From positions 28,693 to 92,692 of the forward strand of contig NZ_SPFY01000005.1 in NCBI RefSeq assembly GCF_005844325.1: a DNA stretch of 64,000 nt, in the 5' to 3' direction. Numbering within the stretch: the stretch's first letter is position 1; the number at the start of each line of letters is the position of its first letter. Shown one piece after another: positions 57,626 through 64,000 of the stretch. Under the pieces are notes generated by a model. That model made no database searches and was not told where the DNA came from. It saw only the letters and a program-made list of their open reading frames with translations. The position numbers and the translations under genes were made by a program. This DNA comes from Collinsella aerofaciens (GTDB lineage: Bacteria; Actinomycetota; Coriobacteriia; Coriobacteriales; Coriobacteriaceae).

Positions 57626-58687
57626 TTAGTAGTCGAACTGGTGATAGTAACGACGGTAGTTGAGGTTGTGCTTGGTGACCGTCTCGTAGTAAGCGGCAAG
57701 GCGATCGGTGATCAGCGAGGAGAGGATCCACGGAGACACGATGACGCGGAACTCGTCGTCAAGGCCGGGGATCGCGAACTCGGCGGTGTCGATGATGTTG
57801 ATGTCGGTGTCGCCGGTCACGCCGCGGTTGAGGAAGGCGCGGACGCGCTCGTCGAGCTTGCGGTTCTCGTCCTCGCCCATGAACAGGAACACGGGGACGC
57901 CGGGCTCCACGAGCTCGAGGGTGCCGTGAAAGAAGTCGGCCGAGGTGATGTAGCGGGTGCGCTTCCACTGCATCTCCTCCAGGATGCACATCGAGAACAG
58001 GATCGTCTCGCCCCACAGGGCGCCCGAGCCGATGAACATGGTGTAGGGGGCCAGGGCGTACTTCTTGGCGAGCTCCTCGGCGCGCGGCTCGAAGCTCTTG
58101 CGGATGTCGACCAGGTGGGTCCAAACGTCCTTGGTCTGCTCGATGAACTTATCGAACTGCGGGAAGCAGCCGCGGCGGTTGAGCAGGCGCAGGCCGAAGC
58201 AGTCGGCGAGGTAGTAGCCCATCTCGCAGCCACCGTTACCATGATCGGAAGCCATCTTGACGCAATTCTCGGCGCCGACAGCCTGGCCGATGAGACCCTC
58301 GGGCTTGGTCATGGCGTAGACACGAATGCCCTTTTCCTTCATCTTCTTGACGGCCTCGAGGACCTCGGGGGTGGTGCCGGACTCGGAGGCGGTGAGCACG
58401 ACGGACTTCTCGGTCATGCGCTTGTGGCCCATGACGTTCCACTCGGCGGCGTGGATCAGGTAGACCTCGAGGTCGCGGTCGCCGAACTTGTTCATGAGGT
58501 ACTCGAGCTGCATGAGCTCGTCCCAGGTGCCGCCGACGCCCATCAGGAACACGGCGTCGTAGCCCTCGTCGGCGACCTTGTCGGCGAGCGCGGTCATCTT
58601 CTTGCCGGCCTCGTAGACGTTCTTGCCGTCCTCGACGTAGCCCTCCTGGCTAAAGTGCATGATCTCGATCTTCTCGGTTTCCTTCAT
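57626..58687 (-). CDS. SIS-domain sugar-phosphate deglycase, FrlB/GfrF-like
   Basis: 353 aa from ATG 58687 (AAAGGA upstream). Two SIS domains. VVLTASESGTTPEVLEAVKKMKEKG is the first phosphosugar site, SADFFHGTLELVEPGVPVFLFMGEDENRKLDERVRAFL matches the FrlB active region (FRHGPLEIVEPGVPFLFLLG in E. coli), and YRRYYHQFDY matches the ERRYYGGLVEY end. Cleaves fructoselysine- or glucoselysine-6-phosphate to glucose-6-phosphate and lysine. First gene of the operon. Confidence 0.82.
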   Translation of the reverse strand: MKETEKIEIMHFSQEGYVEDGKNVYEAGKKMTALADKVADEGYDAVFLMGVGGTWDELMQLEYLMNKFGDRDLEVYLIHAAEWNVMGHKRMTEKSVVLTASESGTTPEVLEAVKKMKEKGIRVYAMTKPEGLIGQAVGAENCVKMASDHGNGGCEMGYYLADCFGLRLLNRRGCFPQFDKFIEQTKDVWTHLVDIRKSFEPRAEELAKKYALAPYTMFIGSGALWGETILFSMCILEEMQWKRTRYITSADFFHGTLELVEPGVPVFLFMGEDENRKLDERVRAFLNRGVTGDTDINIIDTAEFAIPGLDDEFRVIVSPWILSSLITDRLAAYYETVTKHNLNYRRYYHQFDY

Positions 58688-58737
58688 GGCTTTTCCTTTC
58701 TGTCCTGCACGCGAATCTATACATCGCGTTTCTTTTC

Positions 58738-58780
58738 GATACCAATTATAGACATACACCCAACGTGTTTTTAATACCAC
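58738..58780 (-). promoter_or_regulatory. frlB operon promoter with paired GGTAT boxes
   Basis: Minus strand: GTGGTATTAAAA (covering -35), 18-bp spacer, TATAAT (58750-58745), then TTGGTATC at the start site. The same words and spacings are found at 61888-61932. Another GTGGTATTAAAT lies at 58829-58840 in the opposite orientation. Confidence 0.72.
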
Positions 58781-58857
58781 TTTTCAATCTGTTCCAATCC
58801 TCGGTGAACGGTCGAAATTCTCTGGTGAGTGGTATTAAATTAGAATTTGATGTATAG

Positions 58858-60072
58858 CTAACGCCCCCGGCGTCTCCCTTGTGTGACAAAGAACAGCGTT
58901 CCTACCAGCGCAATAATGGTCGATGCTCCAAACAGTACCGTCTGGACGCCCAAAGCCTCCGCCAAAAATGGAGCCGCCAGCAGCGGCAGCACCCCGGCGC
59001 TCATCAGGCCAAAACGCACAAAGCCGGTAATGCGCCCCAGGTATTTGATGTCGGCACGCTCCTGAATCAAGATCATCTGCAGCGGCTCCAGGAACCCCCA
59101 GGCCAGACCGTTAATCGCCTGACCGATAATCGCGACCCCCAGCATATCGGTGCCCACGTACACCATGGACCCAATGCCCACGGCCATGAGCGCGCCGAGC
59201 AGCAATCGCAGGTTGACATGGCGAGCAGAAAGCTTGGTCAGGATGAACGCACCCACCGAGGAAGTGAGGCCCACGACCGAGGACAGCCAGCCCAGCCAGA
59301 CGATATCCACGTTGAGCACATCGCGGTAGAACAACGACTCCAGCGAATCGAACGCGCCGAACGCAAAGAAACCCAAAGAGCCCGATATAAAGATGAGGCG
59401 CAAGTCGTGGTCGCGAAACGTAAGTCGCGCACCCTCGGCCATGCCGCCCAAAATACCGCCCTTCGGCTTCTCCCCTTTTGCGGGAGCAACACACTCGTGA
59501 CAGCCCAAGGAGAGCACGGCCGCCACACCCATCATGCCCGCCATGAGCAGATAGACCGATTGCGTGGCAAAACAGCTCACGATGGCACCGCCGAGCAGCG
59601 GGCCAGCGGTATAGGCGATATTGCTGTAGAACACCATGAGGCCGTTCACGCGGGTACGGCCCTCGGTGGTCGACTCCAGGTATCCCGGAAACGCATGCGT
59701 GCAGGTGTTGATAAAGCCGCCCGCAAGTCCCAAGACGCACGCGGCAAACACAAGCCCAGGGACAGACAACGGCGCCAACCCCACGCCAAGCGATAGCACT
59801 GCCGTAATCACGCACGTCACAAACGACGTCCGGCGCGGTCCAAAGCGATCGATGACCGAACCCGACACCATATTGCCCGCCGACGTCATAAGATTGCGCA
59901 CGAGCGTAATGGCGGCAACCAAAAAGGCCGTGCCGGCCAGATCATACGTGGCCGCACCGATAAGCCCCAAAAAGTAGACCGCGTTGTTGGCGCACCACTG
60001 CAGGGACTCAATAAGAATCAGCCTGACCTCTGCCGGCGTCAGGCGCATTGCTTCGCGATCCTTCGCGAACAT
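58858..60072 (-). CDS. Major facilitator superfamily transporter
   Basis: 404 aa, 12 predicted helices. GSVIDRFGPRRTS between helices 2 and 3 is the MFS loop motif. A ~20-residue soluble loop (AKGEKPKGGILGGMAEGARLTFRDHD) divides the halves. AAGGAG before the ATG. Substrate unknown; drug or sugar efflux both possible. Sits between two PTS operons and could be co-transcribed with the IIC-IID pair if its terminator leaks. Confidence 0.88.
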   Translation of the reverse strand: MFAKDREAMRLTPAEVRLILIESLQWCANNAVYFLGLIGAATYDLAGTAFLVAAITLVRNLMTSAGNMVSGSVIDRFGPRRTSFVTCVITAVLSLGVGLAPLSVPGLVFAACVLGLAGGFINTCTHAFPGYLESTTEGRTRVNGLMVFYSNIAYTAGPLLGGAIVSCFATQSVYLLMAGMMGVAAVLSLGCHECVAPAKGEKPKGGILGGMAEGARLTFRDHDLRLIFISGSLGFFAFGAFDSLESLFYRDVLNVDIVWLGWLSSVVGLTSSVGAFILTKLSARHVNLRLLLGALMAVGIGSMVYVGTDMLGVAIIGQAINGLAWGFLEPLQMILIQERADIKYLGRITGFVRFGLMSAGVLPLLAAPFLAEALGVQTVLFGASTIIALVGTLFFVTQGRRRGR

Positions 60073-60091
60073 ACGAACTCCTTCTATACAA

Positions 60092-60129
60092 AAAGGGGAT
60101 GGAGGGCATAGGCCTGCTCCATCCCCTTT
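60092..60129 (-). terminator. Terminator of the IIC-IID operon (copy 1)
   Basis: AAAGGGGATGGA and TCCATCCCCTTT arms; TTTTTG follows on the minus strand. Confidence 0.88.
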
Positions 60130-60163
60130 CCAGGTTGCAACGAAAATCTATGCAGCCGGACCC

Positions 60164-60988
60164 TTACGCCAGCACGCCGAAGAACGCGCCGATGATGCCC
60201 ACGACCATGGTGGCCACGATCAGCACCATGGGGTTGATCTTCTTGGACAGCAGCCAGTAGTACAGCCAGAAGGCGATCATGCCGAGCATGCCGGGCATGA
60301 TGCCGTCCAGGATGTCCTGGAGGGTCTGGGCGTCCTCGCCCGAGCCGATGGCCACCGGGATGCTGGCCCAGAACATGTCCTTGCACATGGCGCCCACGAC
60401 CATGACGCCCACGATGCCCACGCAGGTCATGATCTTCTGCATGAGGCCGGTCCTCTGGGCCTCGTCCAGGAAGCCCACGCCCAGCTCGTAGCCCTTGACG
60501 GCGCCCCAGACGCGCAGCGCGAAGCCGGGGACGTTGTAGATGAGCAGGAAGGCGATGGGGCCGAAGGGGTTGCCGGCCTGGCACAGGCTGATGCCCACCG
60601 CGGCGGCGACCACGCGCAGAGTCAACAGGAAGATGGAGACGCCGATACCGGACAGCGGGCCCATGAGGGCGGCCTTGACGTCGTTGACGCTCTCGGGCTC
60701 GATCTCGCCGCGGGCGACCTTCTCCTCCATGGCCATCGCGATGCCGCCGACGAACGGGGCGAACTGGACGGTGATGTTGAAGAACGCGCAGTGGCGGTGC
60801 AGGGCCTCGGCGTAGTCGTCGGAGCGGCCGGCGTAGATCTTCTTGAGCATGTTGGCGACCATCAGGCAGAAGGCGATGTTCATCTGCTTGTAGTAGGTCC
60901 AGGAGAACTCCATGCCCAGGGCGCCGACGTTGACGGCGCTCTTGACGAGGTCGGAGCGCGTGATCTTGTTCTCGGGACTAGAAGTCAT
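60164..60988 (-). CDS. PTS mannose-family EIID, duplicated copy 1 (D117V, S122L variant)
   Basis: 274 aa from ATG 60988; the start overlaps the IIC stop. Nearly identical to the gene at 62956. In the conserved stretch GPLSGIGDSIFLSTLR copy 1 reads GVS and LLT: Asp117 to Val and Ser122 to Leu. This Asp is shared by the frl EIID (GVGDAFYW) and E. coli ManZ, so function may be altered. Stop is TAA; copy 2 uses TAG. Confidence 0.92.
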   Translation of the reverse strand: MTSSPENKITRSDLVKSAVNVGALGMEFSWTYYKQMNIAFCLMVANMLKKIYAGRSDDYAEALHRHCAFFNITVQFAPFVGGIAMAMEEKVARGEIEPESVNDVKAALMGPLSGIGVSIFLLTLRVVAAAVGISLCQAGNPFGPIAFLLIYNVPGFALRVWGAVKGYELGVGFLDEAQRTGLMQKIMTCVGIVGVMVVGAMCKDMFWASIPVAIGSGEDAQTLQDILDGIMPGMLGMIAFWLYYWLLSKKINPMVLIVATMVVGIIGAFFGVLA

Positions 60989-61208
60989 CGTCCTCATCCC
61001 CTTCCGCGGAGAGCTGGGGCTGGGCTCCGCCCAGGCCGAGCAGGTCGAACTTGTCGATGCCGATGATGATGGCGATCAGGGCGACGCCCAGGACGGGCAC
61101 GTTGGCGTAGGAGCACAGCAGGAAGCCCAGGAAGTAGAAGGGCACGAGCTGCTTGGTGAGCACCAGGCGGCCGAGCATGGCGAAGCCCATGGCAGGCAGG
61201 ATGTTGGC
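60165..61208. repeat. Segmental duplication, left copy
   Basis: 1,044 bp aligned with 62957-64000 (offset 2,792) with only four mismatches, at 60620, 60624, 60639 and 60647. Covers all of EIID and the last ~77 codons of EIIC. The right boundary is not reached because the window ends. Confidence 0.95.
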
Positions 61209-61751
61209 GGCCACGCCGCAACCATCGATCACAAAAGACGGGATAAAGTCGAGTACGCCCTGGATGGCGTCGGAGCCCAGGTAGAATGCGCCGCCGCACA
61301 GCAGGAAGTACTCAAGGCAGCCAAAGAGGCCCATGCTCCAATGTGCCGCGTAGATACCCTTGAGGTTGCCCTTGGCAGCGCACTTGTCAGCAATGTCAAC
61401 AATGATCGAGAATCCAGCATCCGTAATGTTGCCGATCGTCAGCGAAAGGACGGCGATAGGCATGGCGAGCGCGATGGCCGTCTCGGTACCCTGACCGAGC
61501 TGAATGGCAAACGCGCAGGCGAGCACGCCGCCGACGGTTTCGTTAGGCGGTACGTAGGCGCCGATGGAGATCGAGCCCATGAACAGCAACTCCAGGCTGG
61601 CGCCGACGGCAAGGCCGGTCTGCAGGTCCCCCAGCACCAGGCCCACGAGCGGGCACAGGACGATGGGGCGGAACGCGTAGAGGGTGCCGAGCTGGTAGTC
61701 GAGGCATCCAAACGCTCCGACTAAGCCGACGAGGATTGCTTGGACAAGCAT
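60978..61751 (-). CDS. PTS mannose-family EIIC, duplicated copy 1
   Basis: 257 aa from ATG 61751 (GGAGG upstream). RPIVLCPLVGLVLGDLQTGLAVGASLELLFMGSISIGAYVPPNE is the EIIC signature. Acidic C-terminus (EGDEDDDF). Codon choice shifts near 61210: upstream (N-terminal) part is ordinary, C-terminal part is extremely GC-rich like the EIID, consistent with a conversion tract boundary. No IIA/IIB in this operon. Confidence 0.92.
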   Translation of the reverse strand: MLVQAILVGLVGAFGCLDYQLGTLYAFRPIVLCPLVGLVLGDLQTGLAVGASLELLFMGSISIGAYVPPNETVGGVLACAFAIQLGQGTETAIALAMPIAVLSLTIGNITDAGFSIIVDIADKCAAKGNLKGIYAAHWSMGLFGCLEYFLLCGGAFYLGSDAIQGVLDFIPSFVIDGCGVAANILPAMGFAMLGRLVLTKQLVPFYFLGFLLCSYANVPVLGVALIAIIIGIDKFDLLGLGGAQPQLSAEGDEDDDF

Positions 61752-61887
61752 AATTCCTCCCAATAAGGAATCTCGAACCGTCGTCACTCCCGTCGCGCGC
61801 GTTGTTGATATCAATTCCGGGAGTTCGATTCCACGGCTCGAAGCGTACCTGGTGTGCTGCTAACACCCATGCCAGGCACAAATGATT

Positions 61888-61932
61888 TGATACCAATTAT
61901 AGATATGCAGGTTCTTACTATTTAATACCACT
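61888..61932 (-). promoter_or_regulatory. Promoter of IIC-IID copy 1, same design as frlB promoter
   Basis: Minus strand: AGTGGTATTAAAT, 18-bp spacer, TATAAT (61901-61896), TTGGTATC. The two GGTAT words are 35 bp apart, exactly as upstream of frlB. Expected start near 61889, giving a ~138-nt leader. Confidence 0.72.
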
Positions 61933-61976
61933 CGCTCAGCGGGGTGTTTTTTACCGTAAACGGCAGACGCATCCCA

Positions 61977-62867
61977 TCAGGCACGTTCCTTGTTTCGATG
62001 GCGGACAAGCGCCACCAAAAAGCCATCGCCAAAGGCATCGCATGCCAAGTTGCCTACAATCACCAAAACGATAATCGCCGCGCCCAAAAGCTCGTTCCAG
62101 CGAAAGACCTCGCCAAAGAGGAGCGCCGACCAGCAGGGAGCGAGCACGACCTCACTCATGCAAACCAAGTTGGCCGCAAACGCGTTGGTGCGCGCAATCC
62201 CCTTGGCATACAGCACGCTCGCAAGGCCACTGCAAAAAAGGCCATGCACCAGCATGAGCCCCCACTCAAATGGTCTCACGGAGTCTAGGGCGCCGGCAAA
62301 ATAGACAATCGGCAGCATCGAGATACCGCAGGAGATGAGCGAGGACACCATGGGCGACGCATCGGGGCGAGAGTTCAAAAAGAAACACAGCCCAAAGGTG
62401 GCGCCCGAAATGACGGCAAGCAGGTTGCCGAGCATGCCCTCGGCACTCAAATCGCCTAAAAAGAAAAGTCCCATACCCGTAAAAGCAACCACCACGGAGG
62501 CAATCTTCGCAGGCGAGGGCAACGTGCGAGTTGCGAGCGATTGATACACGATAACGAAAATCATCGAAGTGTACTGCAGAACGATCGCGTTGCCGACCGT
62601 CGTGAGCTGGTTTGCAAAGTTAAACGTGGTGCCCGTTACGAAGTTACAGACGGCCACAAGGACAATAAGACGACTGACGCGGAGGACGGGCCTGCCGACG
62701 AGCAGGATAAAGAGCGCCATAAATATTGCCGTGACGGCACCGATCAAAAGAGCTGACTGCGAATTGGCACGAACGAGGATGCCGATAAAACTCCACAAGA
62801 GCGCCGTGCCAAATAGATACATCGCCCCGCTCACGCTATTATCGGGTGGATTGTCAGATCGAATCAC
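61977..62867 (-). CDS. EamA/DMT-family transporter
   Basis: 296 aa from GTG 62867 (GGAGG upstream). Ten helices in two EamA halves (LLWSFIGILVRANSQSALLIGAVTAIFM; VSSLISCGISMLPIVYFAGAL...AFAANLVCMSEVVLAPCWSALLFGEVF). Likely exporter or importer of a small metabolite; substrate unknown. Inserted between the two IIC-IID copies; has ordinary codon use. Confidence 0.88.
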   Translation of the reverse strand: MIRSDNPPDNSVSGAMYLFGTALLWSFIGILVRANSQSALLIGAVTAIFMALFILLVGRPVLRVSRLIVLVAVCNFVTGTTFNFANQLTTVGNAIVLQYTSMIFVIVYQSLATRTLPSPAKIASVVVAFTGMGLFFLGDLSAEGMLGNLLAVISGATFGLCFFLNSRPDASPMVSSLISCGISMLPIVYFAGALDSVRPFEWGLMLVHGLFCSGLASVLYAKGIARTNAFAANLVCMSEVVLAPCWSALLFGEVFRWNELLGAAIIVLVIVGNLACDAFGDGFLVALVRHRNKERA

Positions 62868-62898
62868 GAAGCACCTCCAGCTAGCTTTCGGTAATAAA

Positions 62899-62926
62899 AA
62901 ACGGCGACCGCAATGGGTCGCCGTTT
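62899..62926 (-). terminator. Terminator of IIC-IID copy 2
   Basis: AAACGGCGACC and GGTCGCCGTTT arms with a short loop; TTTTTTATTACC on the minus strand. Confidence 0.88.
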
Positions 62927-62955
62927 CCCTTGGGGGCAGAATAGAACGAAGGAGT

Positions 62956-63780
62956 CTACGCCAGCACGCCGAAGAACGCGCCGATGATGCCCACGACCAT
63001 GGTGGCCACGATCAGCACCATGGGGTTGATCTTCTTGGACAGCAGCCAGTAGTACAGCCAGAAGGCGATCATGCCGAGCATGCCGGGCATGATGCCGTCC
63101 AGGATGTCCTGGAGGGTCTGGGCGTCCTCGCCCGAGCCGATGGCCACCGGGATGCTGGCCCAGAACATGTCCTTGCACATGGCGCCCACGACCATGACGC
63201 CCACGATGCCCACGCAGGTCATGATCTTCTGCATGAGGCCGGTCCTCTGGGCCTCGTCCAGGAAGCCCACGCCCAGCTCGTAGCCCTTGACGGCGCCCCA
63301 GACGCGCAGCGCGAAGCCGGGGACGTTGTAGATGAGCAGGAAGGCGATGGGGCCGAAGGGGTTGCCGGCCTGGCACAGGCTGATGCCCACCGCGGCGGCG
63401 ACCACGCGCAGCGTCGACAGGAAGATGGAGTCGCCGATGCCGGACAGCGGGCCCATGAGGGCGGCCTTGACGTCGTTGACGCTCTCGGGCTCGATCTCGC
63501 CGCGGGCGACCTTCTCCTCCATGGCCATCGCGATGCCGCCGACGAACGGGGCGAACTGGACGGTGATGTTGAAGAACGCGCAGTGGCGGTGCAGGGCCTC
63601 GGCGTAGTCGTCGGAGCGGCCGGCGTAGATCTTCTTGAGCATGTTGGCGACCATCAGGCAGAAGGCGATGTTCATCTGCTTGTAGTAGGTCCAGGAGAAC
63701 TCCATGCCCAGGGCGCCGACGTTGACGGCGCTCTTGACGAGGTCGGAGCGCGTGATCTTGTTCTCGGGACTAGAAGTCAT
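62956..63780 (-). CDS. PTS mannose-family EIID, duplicated copy 2
   Basis: 274 aa. Retains the consensus GPLSGIGDSIFLSTLR. Otherwise the same protein as copy 1. Codons are almost exclusively G/C-ending. Start overlaps the IIC stop. Presumably functional with the EIIC encoded upstream. Confidence 0.92.
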   Translation of the reverse strand: MTSSPENKITRSDLVKSAVNVGALGMEFSWTYYKQMNIAFCLMVANMLKKIYAGRSDDYAEALHRHCAFFNITVQFAPFVGGIAMAMEEKVARGEIEPESVNDVKAALMGPLSGIGDSIFLSTLRVVAAAVGISLCQAGNPFGPIAFLLIYNVPGFALRVWGAVKGYELGVGFLDEAQRTGLMQKIMTCVGIVGVMVVGAMCKDMFWASIPVAIGSGEDAQTLQDILDGIMPGMLGMIAFWLYYWLLSKKINPMVLIVATMVVGIIGAFFGVLA

Positions 63781-64000
63781 CGTCCTCATCCCCTTCCGCG
63801 GAGAGCTGGGGCTGGGCTCCGCCCAGGCCGAGCAGGTCGAACTTGTCGATGCCGATGATGATGGCGATCAGGGCGACGCCCAGGACGGGCACGTTGGCGT
63901 AGGAGCACAGCAGGAAGCCCAGGAAGTAGAAGGGCACGAGCTGCTTGGTGAGCACCAGGCGGCCGAGCATGGCGAAGCCCATGGCAGGCAGGATGTTGGC
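62957..64000. repeat. Segmental duplication, right copy (runs off the window)
   Basis: Partner of 60165-61208. Sequence identity continues to the last base of the window. Confidence 0.95.
63770..64000 (-). CDS. PTS mannose-family EIIC, duplicated copy 2 (N-terminal part outside window)
   Basis: Only the last ~76 codons are present, identical to copy 1 (MGFAMLGRLVLTKQLVPFYF to EGDEDDDF). Whether its IIA/IIB lie upstream cannot be seen. Confidence 0.9.
   Translation of the reverse strand, partial: ANILPAMGFAMLGRLVLTKQLVPFYFLGFLLCSYANVPVLGVALIAIIIGIDKFDLLGLGGAQPQLSAEGDEDDDF

Noticed and set aside
60164..61208. Insertion sequence as cause of the duplication
   Set aside because: No transposase, terminal inverted repeats or target duplication at the boundaries that can be seen.

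Overview
The window is about 64 kb of GC-rich (roughly 60%), densely packed bacterial chromosome. Several features point to a gut member of the Coriobacteriia, most likely Collinsella or a close relative: many PTS sugar systems, a hisZ-hisG fusion, an archaeal-type topoisomerase I, strong AGGAGG-type ribosome sites and abundant short interspersed palindromes. The genus is inferred from gene content and style, not from a database match. There is no rRNA operon, CRISPR array, prophage or complete insertion sequence; one tRNA (Leu, anticodon UAA) is present.

Layout. 0-5 kb (minus): tatA-tatC-hypA-hypB-topoisomerase I (edge-truncated), then a STAS protein and an aspartate-type aminotransferase. 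5-9 kb (minus): nhaA, manganese-dependent pyrophosphatase, ROK glucokinase. 9-15 kb: a cellobiose-type PTS (IIC, IIB, IIA) with 6-phospho-beta-glucosidase, facing a GntR/UTRA regulator and manA. 15-24 kb: pcrA helicase, uppP, universal stress protein, a hipBA module with two palindromic operators, and a two-component system. 24-36 kb: a hypothetical gene, purH, a GNAT acetyltransferase, a DUF2207 protein, gluQ, a phosphoesterase, a DUF4342 protein with a second two-component system, VOC and an orphan PTS IIB. 36-44 kb: tRNA-Leu with an 85-bp direct repeat, ppx/gppA, divIC, eno, a DUF4143-type ATPase behind a 33-bp-periodic repeat array, mazG, a yfcE-like phosphodiesterase and a stand-alone larC C-terminal half. 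44-54 kb: a PHP histidinol-phosphatase candidate and a nearly complete histidine operon (hisZG-D-C-B-H-A-F-I-orf75-E). 54-64 kb: a mannose-family PTS (IIA, IIB, IIC, IID) flanked by frlB-like and frlC-like genes, an MFS exporter, and two IIC-IID pairs sharing at least 1,044 bp of near-identical sequence around a DMT transporter.

How the genes work together. The his operon converts PRPP and ATP to histidine. hisF/hisH release AICAR, which purH, also in this window, consumes. The 54-59 kb operon looks like a pathway for Amadori compounds (fructoselysine or glucoselysine): PTS uptake with phosphorylation, FrlB-like deglycation and FrlC-like epimerisation. The IIC-IID operon at 61 kb has no IIA/IIB of its own but carries a promoter with the same geometry as the frlB promoter, so it may borrow the IIA/IIB of the frl operon.

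The most unusual non-coding content is a set of large nested palindromes just 3' of genes (pcrA, uppP, a histidine kinase, purH, hisF). Two of these are clearly homologous and follow the AICAR-consuming and AICAR-producing genes. There is also a population of REP-like repeats built on shared GGGGAC-containing words.
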